In this document: positions 10,901-19,627 of the stretch, in pieces | How positions within the stretch are numbered: position 1 is the stretch's first letter | Layout of the letters: the number at the start of each line of letters is the position of its first letter | Assembly: GCA_965218555.1 (NCBI GenBank) | Contig: OZ244625.1 | Span: forward strand, 2,852,001-2,916,000 | Length of the DNA: 64,000 bases | Direction: 5' to 3' | Source: JAPPLB01 sp965218555 | Lineage (GTDB): Bacteria > Acidobacteriota > Terriglobia > Bryobacterales > UBA6623 | The notes under the pieces: generated by a model | Databases searched by the model: none | What the model was told of the DNA's origin: nothing | Seen by the model: the letters and a program-made list of their open reading frames with translations, nothing else | Made by a program: the position numbers and the translations under genes

Positions 10901-11414
10901 CGGCGAGCTCGACACGACGATGGGCGGGCCCGAGCTCGACGAATCCATGGGCGAAACTTCACGGCGCCGTAGTCTCTACTTCACCCACACCCCCAACTCG
11001 CAGATGCTCTTCCTCACCCTCTTTGATGGAGGCAACGCCGCCGAGTGCTACGAGCGCTACGAAAGCATTGTGCCGCAACAGGCCCTGGCCCTTTCGAACA
11101 GCAGGCTCAGCCTCACCATGGCCCGCCTTCTCACAGCCAAGCTGATCGAGGCATCAGAGTCCAGCGCCCCGAAGCCATTCATTGACGCTGCCTTTGAACG
11201 GATCCTGTCTCGCCCGCCAGCGAAAGTCGAGCGAACGATGAGCGCCGAATTCCTGGCTGAGCAGAGCGCTCTTTTTCAGGCCCCGAGACAACTCACCGCA
11301 TTCCAAGCCGCCGACAAACCCGAAGTGCCGCCGTCATCCGATCCCGAGATCCGAGCCAAAGAAAACCTGGTTCACGTACTACTCAATAAGAACGAATTTC
11401 TGGTGGTAAGATAA
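7950..11414 (+). CDS. PSD1/planctomycete cytochrome c protein (PSCyt1-DUF1549-DUF1553)
   Basis: 1,154 residues from GTG 7950, preceded by AGGAG; the first ~35 residues form a signal peptide. Two c-type heme motifs lie near the N-terminus (CLACH at about 57-61, CLICH at about 161-165). A DUF1549 domain follows (RLYLDLLGLPPT, then CARCHDHKFDPI near 459). Another heme-binding segment (CTSCH near 645) is inserted between DUF1549 and the C-terminal DUF1553 region (ARWITGRDNPLTARVAVNHIW, TSNTYRMRS), with a helical, coiled-coil-like stretch rich in A/E/K/R around 740-830. Such proteins are abundant in Planctomycetes, Verrucomicrobia and Acidobacteria; they are exported and presumed redox proteins, function unproved. 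It is followed at once by a DUF1501 gene, its usual partner. Confidence 0.9.
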   Translation: MCFQVNAHSALRGLLSVAALCLLASRVPEASPQALSSEQAGRRLFTNHIQPLFEEHCLACHKPESKQSGLDITSREALLQGGVRGPVIVPGDAASSLLYEVVAYSKEPWMPFQAKKLSDDAIDLLGMWIDLGAPFAETAPASAPATAGLFEEARPILETKCLICHGGKFKQAGLDISTREKLLRGSDEHKDVVVPGNAAASLLSKKIRHEHEPGMPYQSDKLPDSDIAKLEAWINAEAPYTAALVLPGELSEKAFSHGSDHWAYQKPVKSPVPEVRNEQWVGNPIDAFIAAEHDKHGLKPLPAADKNVLVRRLYLDLLGLPPTPEQVKAFRNDKRLKAYERLVDDLLDSHRYGERWGRHWMDIWRYSDWYGRRSAGDVRNSQPYLWHWRDWIIESLNKDKPYDRMIHEMLAADEIAPTDSDALRATGYLVRNWFVFNRNVWVRDTVEYTAAGFLGVTMKCARCHDHKFDPIAQEEYYKLRAFFEPHDVRTDRIGGEPNLEKDGLPRVYDAEPRAPRTAAPFFPAIFEKTYRFIGGDENNPDKESPLDPGIPEILASASNPIEIQTVDLPLESYYPDLRPAIHDDLLSEARADISRAEAALEKARREFEAARRQASQGVAEHAAEIPEADKIDFNKDVKPILETHCTSCHSNRVAKSGLNLTSPDTIFAGGAISGPVVIPGKSAESPLVKFLIGEIKPRMPYRQSPLAAGKIETIAKWIDQMPPEDPAVTLRRAEDAVAVAARKLDWTRANLPALAARIAAEKAKYASSPAPDSEDLAKQALDAERHAHLLKGRMELLDAQQRLDEALRSPQPVDDDARAAREKKVAAATKRLAQAQDALAQASKEYTPLGQLYPKQSTGRRTALARWITGRDNPLTARVAVNHIWMRHFGAPLVPTVANFGLNGKPPTHPELLDWLAVAFVESGWSMKAMHRLMVTSNTYRMRSSARDPHHPNLAVDADNLWYWRMNPRRMEAETVRDSLLYVAGELDTTMGGPELDESMGETSRRRSLYFTHTPNSQMLFLTLFDGGNAAECYERYESIVPQQALALSNSRLSLTMARLLTAKLIEASESSAPKPFIDAAFERILSRPPAKVERTMSAEFLAEQSALFQAPRQLTAFQAADKPEVPPSSDPEIRAKENLVHVLLNKNEFLVVR

Positions 11415-11487
11415 AACTGCAACCGAATGTAAAGGGGGCCTCCGGCCCGGTCAAGTTGTCCATCCGATCGACGAAAAGAGCCTCGCG

Positions 11488-12990
11488 ATGAAACAGCCGT
11501 CCGTCTCCGCCGCATGCAACTGCCGCCGCGCGCCGCGCCGCGCCTTTTTGGCCGACCTCGGCATGGGCTTCACCGGCCTCGCCCTCGGCGCGATGCTCCA
11601 CCGCGACGGCATCGTCCGCGCCGCTACCCACGAGCCTGCTTCGTGGCTCCCGCCCGACGGTCTGCCGCACTTCGCCCCGAAGGCCAAGAGTGTCATCTGG
11701 CTCTTCATGCAGGGCGGTACGAGTCATCTCGAAAGCTTCGACCCCAAGCCCGAGCTGAACAAATACGCCGGCAAGACCATTTCCGACACGCCGCACGCCG
11801 CCATCCTCGAGTCGCCAAACCTCAAGGACAACGTCGTCGAGTTCACCTCCGCCACCCGCAAGATGATGAAGACGGTCTTCCCCATGCAGGTCGAGTTCAA
11901 AAAGCGCGGCCAAAGCGGCATCGAAGTCAGTGACTGGTGGCCGCACCTGGGTGAGGTTATCGATGATGTAGCCGTCATCCGCTCGATGTGGACAACTGAC
12001 AACGACCACGCCGCCCAGCTTCAATTCCACACGGGCCGGCACATCTTCCAGGGTTACTTCCCCTCGATCGGCTCCTGGGTGCACTACGGGCTCGGCTCGT
12101 TGAACGACAATTTGCCGCAATTCGTTGTCCTCGGCGGAGGGGTCCCGCCGCAACTGGGCGGCCCTGCGGCCGTAGGGGGCGACTACCTTGGCCCCGAGCA
12201 CAACGGTGTAACGCTCAACGTCGATCCCGACGACCCGTTGCCCTTCGCGCGCCCCGGGGATGTCTTCCGTGAGGAGCAAGCCGCCGAGTTTGAACTCCTT
12301 CGGAAACTCAACCGCATGGAGGGCGTGCAATACCCCGATGACCCCGCGCTCAAGGCCCGCATCAAGTCGTACGAGATGGCTTTCCGGATGCAGACGTCGG
12401 TCCCTGAGCTCTTCCAGTTCTCGGACGAATCGGCGGCAACGCGCAAGCTCTACGGCATCGGCGAGAAACCAACCGACTACTGGGGGCAGATCCTGCTCAC
12501 ATCGCGCCGTTTGGTCGAGCGTGGCTGCCGCTTCGTGCAGTGCTTCCACGGCTATCACGATACCGGCGGCGGCGGATGGGACGCTCACCAGGACTTGAAG
12601 GAGAACCATTCCAGGAACTCGCGCCAAGCCGACAAGCCTATCGCCGGCCTCTTGAAGGACCTCAAGTCACGCGGACTTCTCGACGAGACTCTTGTTGTCT
12701 GGGGAACCGAGTTCGGCCGCACCCCCGGTGTCGAAGGCGAACGAGAGGGACGCGACCACCACCCCTTCGGCTTCTCCTGCTGGATGGCCGGGGGCGGCAT
12801 CAAAGGCGGCGTCGTCAACGGTGCCACCGATGAACTCGGTTTCCACGCCGCGCAAGACCGGCACTATGTAACGGACATCCACGCCACCGTACTGCATCAA
12901 ATGGGCCTCGACCCCAAAAGGCTGGATGTCCCCGGCCAAAAACGCCTTGCGATTGACTACGGCAAGCCCATCGAAGCCATCATCGCTTAG
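11488..12990 (+). CDS. DUF1501 (sulfatase-fold) exported protein
   Basis: 500 residues. The N-terminus holds a twin-arginine-like signal (RRAPRRAFLADLGMGFTGLALG). The body shows the DUF1501 pattern: VIWLFMQGGTSHLESFDPKPEL, VIRSMWTTDNDHAAQLQFHTG, IGSWVHYGLGS, VLGGGVPPQLGG, and near the C-terminus VVWGTEFGRTPG...GRDHHPFGFSCWMAGGGIKGG. The family has an alkaline-phosphatase/sulfatase-like fold but no proven reaction. It begins 73 bp after the DUF1549/DUF1553 gene on the same strand, the conserved pairing seen across Planctomycetes and Acidobacteria, so the two products probably work together in the cell envelope. Confidence 0.9.
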   Translation: MKQPSVSAACNCRRAPRRAFLADLGMGFTGLALGAMLHRDGIVRAATHEPASWLPPDGLPHFAPKAKSVIWLFMQGGTSHLESFDPKPELNKYAGKTISDTPHAAILESPNLKDNVVEFTSATRKMMKTVFPMQVEFKKRGQSGIEVSDWWPHLGEVIDDVAVIRSMWTTDNDHAAQLQFHTGRHIFQGYFPSIGSWVHYGLGSLNDNLPQFVVLGGGVPPQLGGPAAVGGDYLGPEHNGVTLNVDPDDPLPFARPGDVFREEQAAEFELLRKLNRMEGVQYPDDPALKARIKSYEMAFRMQTSVPELFQFSDESAATRKLYGIGEKPTDYWGQILLTSRRLVERGCRFVQCFHGYHDTGGGGWDAHQDLKENHSRNSRQADKPIAGLLKDLKSRGLLDETLVVWGTEFGRTPGVEGEREGRDHHPFGFSCWMAGGGIKGGVVNGATDELGFHAAQDRHYVTDIHATVLHQMGLDPKRLDVPGQKRLAIDYGKPIEAIIA

Positions 12991-13089
12991 CTGCACGCCG
13001 TTCTCGAGAGCGTCCGGCTGCTGGCTTTACACCCGCGTTCGGGAAGTTCTCCTGCGACATTAGCGGTTTTGGGCGCCGGCTGGAAACCC

Positions 13090-14472
13090 CTATGATTTTC
13101 CCGTCACCGGCACATCCGGCCGGATCGCCAACCAGCACAACGAGCCGGCAAAGTGGACTCCGGCGAACAGGTAAATGACCTGGTTCCAGTCGCCGCCGGA
13201 GCGTTCGATGTCGCCGATCAGATATCCGAGCGCCGCCGGCATCACGAACGCGCCCAGTGTGCTCGCCATGTTGTTAACACCGATCACGACCGGCGTCTGG
13301 TCTCCAGCCATATCCATCACAGCAGCCCAGGTTGACGCATAGGCCAGACCCGAGCAGAGGGCCGCGATGGCGATGGCCGTCACGAGCTGTCCGGGTGTGG
13401 AAGCCAGAGACGCGAACAGGCTGAACACTCCGCACAGACCCAGTCCCGCCACGGCTATGCCGCACCGACTGATCCGCTTCGACCGAGTCCGGTTCAGCAG
13501 CCAGTCCACGATGAAACCGCCCGTCATCGTTCCCAGGATTGTCGCGAGCAGCGGCGACATGTTCATCAGGCCCGAGTCCTGCCGTGTGACTCCGTAACCT
13601 TTCTCGAGAAACGCGGGGAACCAACTGACGAACAAGACGTAACCGGCCGATCGGAAGACCGCCTGGCCACAGATTGCCCACATGTTGAGCGAGGTCGCCA
13701 TGGCACGGGCAACCGCGGCCGTGAGCCGGCTCGACGTCTTTTTTCCGTCATCATCCGCGGACTCGTTGTTGCCGCTGCCCGACTCGACGCCGCCCTCCCT
13801 GCCGGCCGCAATCAGAGCGCGCTCCTGTGGGTTCACCCAGGGATGATCGACCGGCTTTGACCGCGCGAAAGCGAAGTAGCCGCCGGCCCATGCGATTCCG
13901 ACGAGCGAGTACATGTAGTACACCGTGCGCCAATGAGAATGCTCCAGAAGCATTGCTGTGAGGCCCATTGTGATCACGGCGCCAATCGACATGGCCGCCC
14001 CGATCGTCGCGCCGCTGGAACCCCTTCGATGCACGGGAATCCAATCGTTGATGACCATGGCCGTGTTGGGCACGAGACCTGCCTGCGCGGCGCCGAAGGT
14101 AGCTCGCGAGAGCAGCATCGGGATGTAACTCGAAACGGAACCGGTCCACGCCGCCAGCATCGACCACAACACGCTCAATGAAGGCAGAGCCACGCGCGTT
14201 CCCAAGAGGTTCGCCAGTGCTCCTCCCGGCACCTGAAAAGCGAAATAGCCGATGTTGAACACGGCCAGGATCCAACCCATCTGCTCCGTTGTGAATTGGA
14301 GTTCGCTCTGAATCGTTGTATTCGCGACCACAATGCAGTGGCGCGTCAAGTAGGCGCTCGATGCCGCCAGCGCCACCGCGGCCAGAATGAAGTGACGAAT
14401 CGCTGTAGGACGGCCCTCCGGCGCGGCGGCAGGGCAATTCGAAGGCGATGCGTCTTGCAGGTGATTGGACAC
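13090..14472 (-). CDS. MFS transporter, anion:cation symporter-like
   Basis: 460 residues with about 12 hydrophobic helices in two halves separated by a hydrophilic, serine-rich loop (about residues 205-245). The first half has RHCIVVANTTIQSELQFTTEQMGW and FAFQVPGGALANLLGTR, the signature of the ACS (anion:cation symporter; hexuronate/tartrate/phthalate-type) branch of the major facilitator superfamily, then SRATFGAAQAGLVPNTAMVINDW. It would sit in the inner membrane and take up an organic anion; the substrate is not visible. It starts with GTG and no strong ribosome site. It follows an SDR dehydrogenase gene on the same strand 51 bp upstream, consistent with a small uptake-and-oxidation unit. 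Confidence 0.85.
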   Translation of the reverse strand: MSNHLQDASPSNCPAAAPEGRPTAIRHFILAAVALAASSAYLTRHCIVVANTTIQSELQFTTEQMGWILAVFNIGYFAFQVPGGALANLLGTRVALPSLSVLWSMLAAWTGSVSSYIPMLLSRATFGAAQAGLVPNTAMVINDWIPVHRRGSSGATIGAAMSIGAVITMGLTAMLLEHSHWRTVYYMYSLVGIAWAGGYFAFARSKPVDHPWVNPQERALIAAGREGGVESGSGNNESADDDGKKTSSRLTAAVARAMATSLNMWAICGQAVFRSAGYVLFVSWFPAFLEKGYGVTRQDSGLMNMSPLLATILGTMTGGFIVDWLLNRTRSKRISRCGIAVAGLGLCGVFSLFASLASTPGQLVTAIAIAALCSGLAYASTWAAVMDMAGDQTPVVIGVNNMASTLGAFVMPAALGYLIGDIERSGGDWNQVIYLFAGVHFAGSLCWLAIRPDVPVTGKS

Positions 14473-14523
14473 TTGTGGATGTCGCGACCCCGAGGTTGTC
14501 AGCCATGAAACAACGCAAGGACC

Positions 14524-15300
14524 CTATGGCATTAACAAACCGCCGTTAATCTCGATGACCTGACCTGTGATATAGCTTCCATCGTCGCTGGCGAGCAGCA
14601 ACACCGCACCGACACAGTCTTCGGGCAGGCCATCGCGGCGCAACGGGATCTGCTCGTGAACGAGCTTGTGGTACGCCTCGTGCGGCGTCCAGCGCTCATG
14701 CAGCCCGGTGCGAATCACACCCGGCGCGATGGCATTCACGGTGATTCTGCGTCCGGCGAGTTCCCGGGCCCATTGGCGCACCATATTGTTGACGGCGGCT
14801 TTCGAGGCCGCATAGCTGAGGTTCCCCGCGCCACCTCCCGTGCGGGCGCTGATCGACGAGTTCACCACGATCCGACCGGTGCCATTCTCCAAAACCCCGA
14901 TGGCATGCTTCACGCACAGGAAGACGGACCTGCAATTAACGGCCAACCCGTGGTCCCATTGTTCCGCCGTCAACTCCACGGTCGGACCCTGCACCGTCGG
15001 CCCGCCGGCGTTGGCTACGAGAATGTCCAGGCGGCCGAAACGGTCTTTCGCGGCCGAGACCAAACCCTGGACCTCGGCCTCGTTCGTCACGTCCGCCTGC
15101 TCGGCGATTGCGGTTCCGCCCCGCTCTTTGATCGCAGCGACCAACTCTTCGGCGGCTTTCCCGCTCGTATGGTAACCGACGGCGACCGAGGCTCCGCAGC
15201 GGGCCATCCCCAGGCAAATCGTGCGGCCGATGCCGGTGGCGCCGCCCGTCACCAAAACGGCCCGGCCCCTGAGGTCAACTTGCAGCGGTTGGGAAGGCAT
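14524..15300 (-). CDS. SDR-family oxidoreductase
   Basis: 258 residues, the normal length for classical short-chain dehydrogenases. Cofactor motif TGGATGIGR is near residue 18, NAGG near 95, the catalytic serine in VNSSISART and the Y-x3-K pair in LSYAASKAAVNN; the C-terminus ends SDDGSYITGQVIEINGGLLMP, as in FabG-like enzymes. It should catalyse NAD(P)-dependent oxidation or reduction of a hydroxyl/keto group. Its position directly upstream of an MFS organic-anion carrier suggests a catabolic dehydrogenase for the imported compound rather than fatty acid synthesis, but this is inference from context only. Confidence 0.88.
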   Translation of the reverse strand: MPSQPLQVDLRGRAVLVTGGATGIGRTICLGMARCGASVAVGYHTSGKAAEELVAAIKERGGTAIAEQADVTNEAEVQGLVSAAKDRFGRLDILVANAGGPTVQGPTVELTAEQWDHGLAVNCRSVFLCVKHAIGVLENGTGRIVVNSSISARTGGGAGNLSYAASKAAVNNMVRQWARELAGRRITVNAIAPGVIRTGLHERWTPHEAYHKLVHEQIPLRRDGLPEDCVGAVLLLASDDGSYITGQVIEINGGLLMP

Positions 15301-15565
15301 GGCTGGTGAAACGGTCCAGTCTACTATGCGCAGACGGCGAAGGACGGCTGCCGGTCCTCAATAAAGCGAAAAGCGGCAGGCCCTGGATGCGCAGGCGCCA
15401 CGCTCAGAATATAATCGATCTCAGGACGCCGACGATGAGAAAAGGTACCGTCGATAAGACTTGCATCGCTTACGACCTGCCTTCCGCCGTCATGGTTCGC
15501 CCCCGCCCCGGATTGCTGAACCCCGCCGTGACCGCGCCCTCCGCCTGTTTAGAATAAAACGCAGC

Positions 15566-17473
15566 GTGTCAGTGGACTGTCTGTTCTTTCGGCCGGCCGT
15601 TGGGTTCCGGATGATGATGATTGCGGCCTTTGCCGGTCTGATGCCGGCGGTCGATGCAGTTGAGGAGCCCTACGCACTGAGCCATGCCCGGGAGTTCCTG
15701 AGCAACTACTGCCAGGCGTGTCATCAGGGAGAATCCGCAGCGGCCCGGTTCCGCGTCGAGGGGCTCGATACGATTGAGTCGTTTCGGACAAGTTCCGACA
15801 GTTGGACGCGGCTTCGAGCGCGTGTCTCGAACAACGAGATGCCGCCGAGAGGTGCTCCGGTTCCGAACCTCGACGAGCGCGAGTCGTTTCTCAATTGGGT
15901 GGAGTCGACCTGGAGGAGCCAGGCTTGCTCCGCCGATCTTCAACCGCCGCCGAGCTTGATTCGGCGCTTGAACCGGGACGAATATGCGGCTACGGTGCGC
16001 GACCTGTTCGATTTGCAGCTTGACTTCAGCACAGATCTGCCGCTGGATGGCCCGGGCGGCGAGGGTTTTGACAACGCGGCGGAAACGTTGTTTCTCTCAC
16101 CGTTGCACTCGGAGAAGTACGTCGAGATCGCAAAGTCGGTGCTCGATGCCGCGTCGAAGGAATACAAATCGCGCATCAAGATTTTCGTTGCCGAGCCCGG
16201 CCCGGGAATCGGGGAGAAGGAAGCGGCCGAGAAGATCCTTCAGGCGTTTCTACCGAGGGCGTTCCGGCGGCCGGTGGACGGCGAAACGGTCGATAGCTAT
16301 GTCGATCTTTTTCGTGCGGCACGCAAGCAGGGGCATGACTTCGAGCCGGCGATCCTTTTTGCTCTGCGTAGCGTGCTGGTCTCGCCGCGGTTTCTCTTTC
16401 ACGTTGAGTCTGCGGGACACGACCCCGAACTGCGGCAGTACGAGCTTGCGTCGAAATTTTCCTACTTCCTTTGGGGCAGCATGCCAGACGAATTTCTGTT
16501 CGATGTGGCAGCGGCGGGGAAGATGGACGACCCGAACGTGCTGCGGCAACTCGTGCCGCGGATGCTGCGCGACCCGCGGGCGCTGGAGTTTGCCGACCGG
16601 TTCGTCGAGCAATGGCTGCGAACGCGTGAGTTGGAGGGCGCGCATGGCCCCGACGCCGGGCTGTTCCCCGAATACGCGACAAACGGGGAGCTGCACTCGG
16701 ATATCTTGTTGCAGCCGGTTTTCTTCTTTCAGTACGTTTTTCGCGAGAACCTGTCGCTTCTGAACTTCCTGGATTCGGAACACACGATTCTGACGATGGC
16801 TTTGGCGAAGCACTTTGCGGTCGAGCCGGAGCGCAAGACGACGAAGAATCCCGAGTGGATACGTTTGCCGGAGGGCTCGCATCGGGGCGGATTGCTGAGC
16901 ATGCCGGCGGTGCTGGCGGTGTCGTCGCATCCGTATCGGACGAGCGCGGTCTTGCGAGGGGCTTGGATTCTGGACTCGATCTTGGGCACGCCGCCGCCGC
17001 CTCCTCCTCCTGATGTGCCGGAACTGGATGACGAGCAAGAGAGTGAGACACCGAAATCGATACGAGAGCTGTTGACGCAGCACCGCGCGAACACGGCGTG
17101 TGCGAGTTGCCACGAGCGGATCGACCCGTTGGGTTTCGCCCTCGAGAACTACGACGTGGTGGGACGCTGGCGGGAAGAGGATGCAGGCGGGCCGATTGAC
17201 GCATCGAGCGAGCTGATGGACGGGACAAGGATCGAAGGTCCAGCGGGGCTGAAGCAGGCGCTGCTCGACCGCTCTGAACTCTTTATTCGCAACCTGACGA
17301 ATAGAATGTTGGGGTATGCTGTAGGGCGTGGCCTGACCCCGGCCGACGCCTGCGCGGTGGAGACGATCGTCGATTGCGTGCGAGAAGCTGATGGTCAAGC
17401 CTGGACGCTGGTGCGGGAGATTGTGCTGAGCGCTCCGTTCCAAGAGCCCGCCGAAGCGGAGGAGCAACGATGA
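15566..17473 (+). CDS. DUF1592/DUF1588/DUF1585 planctomycete-type heme protein
   Basis: About 635 residues from GTG 15566; ATG 15611 is an alternative but would lose the basic n-region of the signal peptide. A c-type heme motif CQACH lies near residue 49 and a second heme-like motif CASCHERIDPLGFALENYD near 510. Between them are the DUF1587-like (RLNRDEYAATVRDLFDLQ), DUF1595 (FLPRAFRRPVDGETV), DUF1592 (LVSPRFLFHVE, ASKFSYFLWGSMPDE) and DUF1588 (RGGLLSMPAVLAVSSHPYRTSAVLRGAWILDSILGTP, quoted in part) regions, with DUF1585 at the end. It overlaps the next gene by four bases (ATGA), so the two are translationally coupled. Products of this pair are exported, with no established activity. Confidence 0.88.
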   Translation: MSVDCLFFRPAVGFRMMMIAAFAGLMPAVDAVEEPYALSHAREFLSNYCQACHQGESAAARFRVEGLDTIESFRTSSDSWTRLRARVSNNEMPPRGAPVPNLDERESFLNWVESTWRSQACSADLQPPPSLIRRLNRDEYAATVRDLFDLQLDFSTDLPLDGPGGEGFDNAAETLFLSPLHSEKYVEIAKSVLDAASKEYKSRIKIFVAEPGPGIGEKEAAEKILQAFLPRAFRRPVDGETVDSYVDLFRAARKQGHDFEPAILFALRSVLVSPRFLFHVESAGHDPELRQYELASKFSYFLWGSMPDEFLFDVAAAGKMDDPNVLRQLVPRMLRDPRALEFADRFVEQWLRTRELEGAHGPDAGLFPEYATNGELHSDILLQPVFFFQYVFRENLSLLNFLDSEHTILTMALAKHFAVEPERKTTKNPEWIRLPEGSHRGGLLSMPAVLAVSSHPYRTSAVLRGAWILDSILGTPPPPPPPDVPELDDEQESETPKSIRELLTQHRANTACASCHERIDPLGFALENYDVVGRWREEDAGGPIDASSELMDGTRIEGPAGLKQALLDRSELFIRNLTNRMLGYAVGRGLTPADACAVETIVDCVREADGQAWTLVREIVLSAPFQEPAEAEEQR

Positions 17474-18816
17474 ACCTGATCCGCGCCAAGCCGATCTCAC
17501 GCCGCACGCTGCTGCGCGGAGCGGGAGCCGCTGTCGGCCTGCCGTGGCTGGAGGCGATGACTCCGGCGGTCGGATGGGCGGCGGCGCCGAAGAACCCGGT
17601 GCGGATGGCAGCGCTCTACATGCCGAACGGGGCTTTTCCGCTGACCTGGACTCCCGAGTGCCCCGGACGTGACTACGAGTTGACTCCATCCCTCGAACCG
17701 CTCGCCGATCTGAGAAGCGAAGTAGCGGTGCTGAGTAACCTGTGGAACGAGCAGTCGAAGGACGGCGACGCGCATTACACCAAAGAAGCAGCGATTCTGA
17801 CTTCCACGCATATCAAGAAGACACAGGGCGCGGATATCCGCAACGGCATTTCGGTGGATCAAGTAGCGGCCAGGCGAGCCGGTCATTCGACGCCTTTGCC
17901 GTCGCTGGAGCTCGGCATCACGCCCGTCGCGGTCGGCAATGACGCCGCGGTCGGTTATACGCGGGTCTACGGCTCGCACATTTCCTGGAGTAGTCCGACA
18001 ACGCCGCTGGCGCGCGAGTTGAATCCAAAGGCGGTGTATGAGCGTCTGTTCCGGGCTGCCCATGGCTCGGGAACCGACGAGGCCCGGCTGGACTCGCTGC
18101 TGCTGGATCGCGTTCTGGGCGACGCCAAGCGCTTGCGTCGCCGGGTGGGCAAGGAAGATCGAGCGCGGCTCGACGAGTACCTGTCCGTCATGCGTTCGCT
18201 GGAGAAGCGGCTGAAACGTGCCGACGATCCCGGACGCGACTCCTGGGAACCACGCGCGCCGATCGATCTCGAAGCGGCGCCGACGGACCGGCCGTCGAGT
18301 CACCTGGAGCATGTTCGCCTGATGCTCGACATGATTGCGCTCGCTTTCCAGACGGACACGACGCGCATCAGTACGTTCATGTTCGGGAACGCGGTCAGCA
18401 ACGTGAGCTTCCGGTTCCTCGACAACGTCGACGCCGGCCATCACGATGTCTCGCATCACGCGAAGGAAGAGGCCAAGCTGAGCCAGTACAAGATCATCAA
18501 TCGCTGGCATGTTGAGCAGTACGCTTACCTGCTGCGCCGCCTGGCCGCGATGCAAGAGGGCGAATCGAACGTACTCGACAACTCGATGATTCTGTTCGCC
18601 TCGGCGTTGAGCGACGGGCAGAAGCATGATCCCCACAAGCTGCCGATCCTTCTCGGCGGCCGCGGAGGAGGACGGATCGACACGGGCCGGCACCTGGTCT
18701 ACGGGAACGATCACCCGTTGTCGAATCTATATGTTTCGATGCTTGACGCTTTCGGGACGCCGGTGGAGCGGTTTGCGGACAGCACGGGGCCGCTGGCGGG
18801 GTTGCTGCATACCTAG
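17470..18816 (+). CDS. DUF1552 exported protein
   Basis: 448 residues. N-terminal twin-arginine signal SRRTLLRGAGAAVGLPWLEA. Family hallmarks follow: MAALYMPNGAFPLTWTPE, LSNLWNEQS, a lysine/threonine segment before SVDQVAARRAG, LRRRVGKEDRARLDEYLSVMRSLEKRL, DMIALAFQTDTTRISTFMFG, and at the end MILFASALSDGQKHDPHKLPILLGGRGGG. DUF1552 is the conserved companion of DUF1592 proteins and has the same envelope location as DUF1501 proteins; no reaction is known. The start overlaps the stop of the DUF1592 gene (ATGA), so they form one operon. A small secreted protein gene follows after 6 bp. Confidence 0.88.
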   Translation: MNLIRAKPISRRTLLRGAGAAVGLPWLEAMTPAVGWAAAPKNPVRMAALYMPNGAFPLTWTPECPGRDYELTPSLEPLADLRSEVAVLSNLWNEQSKDGDAHYTKEAAILTSTHIKKTQGADIRNGISVDQVAARRAGHSTPLPSLELGITPVAVGNDAAVGYTRVYGSHISWSSPTTPLARELNPKAVYERLFRAAHGSGTDEARLDSLLLDRVLGDAKRLRRRVGKEDRARLDEYLSVMRSLEKRLKRADDPGRDSWEPRAPIDLEAAPTDRPSSHLEHVRLMLDMIALAFQTDTTRISTFMFGNAVSNVSFRFLDNVDAGHHDVSHHAKEEAKLSQYKIINRWHVEQYAYLLRRLAAMQEGESNVLDNSMILFASALSDGQKHDPHKLPILLGGRGGGRIDTGRHLVYGNDHPLSNLYVSMLDAFGTPVERFADSTGPLAGLLHT

Positions 18817-18822
18817 TTTCTC

Positions 18823-19323
18823 ATGCTCATGCTTTTTCGGCCCCGACGCCGCGGGCACGGCATGCCGCGCCGCTGCATTCTCTTCCGCGACGGGCTGCTG
18901 ATGGTCGGGTTCTGCGTGTTGGCTGTAGCAGCGCCGGCGGAGAACCTGACGGGAACCTGGATGGGGTTGATCCCGGGGGTGGCGCGGGATATCGAGTTCA
19001 AGATCACTCAGAATGGCGCTACTCTGAGCGGGAAGCTCTACCGGGACGGGGCCAGCAGCCCGATCATTGACGGTAAGGTTGACGAGCGCGGCGAGGTGGA
19101 GTTCGTCGTCGAGACGCGCGAACAGGCGGGCAATCAGATCAACATTGTGGTGTACAAGTTCGAGGGGGTTGTCTGCGAAGGCGGTATCGACCTCACCCGC
19201 GAGCGCGCCGCCGCCCGCGACGCCGTGAGCGGCGCTGCAGTGCCGGTGCGGCGGTGGAACGACACGCCCGAACAAGACCGCCGGCGCCGCTTCCAGAGCT
19301 TTCGGCTCGAGCGTCTGTTCTGA
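18823..19323 (+). CDS. Small secreted beta-rich hypothetical protein
   Basis: 166 residues from ATG 18823; ATG 18862 (MPRRCILF) would give a more usual signal peptide, ending near APAEN. The mature segment LTGTWMGLIPG...FKITQNGATLSGKLY...IDGKV looks like the lipocalin-like small beta-barrel or sandwich domains common in acidobacterial secreted proteins, followed by an arginine-rich tail. I do not recognise a named family. It begins 6 bp after the DUF1552 gene and probably shares its transcript. Confidence 0.6.
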   Translation: MLMLFRPRRRGHGMPRRCILFRDGLLMVGFCVLAVAAPAENLTGTWMGLIPGVARDIEFKITQNGATLSGKLYRDGASSPIIDGKVDERGEVEFVVETREQAGNQINIVVYKFEGVVCEGGIDLTRERAAARDAVSGAAVPVRRWNDTPEQDRRRRFQSFRLERLF

Positions 19324-19365
19324 GACCCGACGGGCCATTGGCCGGCCAAGATCGAGGATCAGACC

Positions 19366-19627
19366 TCACTCCCGCACCGGTCGTGCCCCCGTTGAAGGCC
19401 TCCAAGGCTGGTTCCACTGTTTGAGCAAGTCTTGAATCTCGGTGAGAAGCGCCTCACTCTTTACGAAGGCTCTGGGGGAGCCGCTGGTTTCCCCTTTCTT
19501 CTTCTTGGACATCAGAATATCGCTGACGAATCACGAGACGATCTTTCCGAACGCCGCACCGGTGACAATGCCGGCTGCCATGTCAACGAAGTTACCGCGC
19601 GTGGCAAATCCCCCTAAATATTTTCAA
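19366..19627 (-). pseudogene. mscL: Decayed mscL (large-conductance mechanosensitive channel) remnant
   Basis: Reading the minus strand from 19627 gives LKIFRG, then after a one-base shift in a G-run FATRGNFVDMAAGIVTGAAF and GKIVS, an in-frame TGA, then FVSDILM, and directly SKKKKGETSGSPRAF, SEALLTEIQDLLKQ. The first part matches the first transmembrane helix of MscL (family pattern [21 protein letters not shown]) and the last part the cytoplasmic C-terminal helix (LLTEIRDLLK). The periplasmic loop and second membrane helix are deleted. One frameshift, one stop and one central deletion make it a clear pseudogene. Confidence 0.8.

Noticed and set aside
16250..17689. 479-codon antisense frame across the DUF1592/DUF1552 genes
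   Set aside because: Shadow of two well-supported genes; composition rich in R, H and P as expected of antisense frames.
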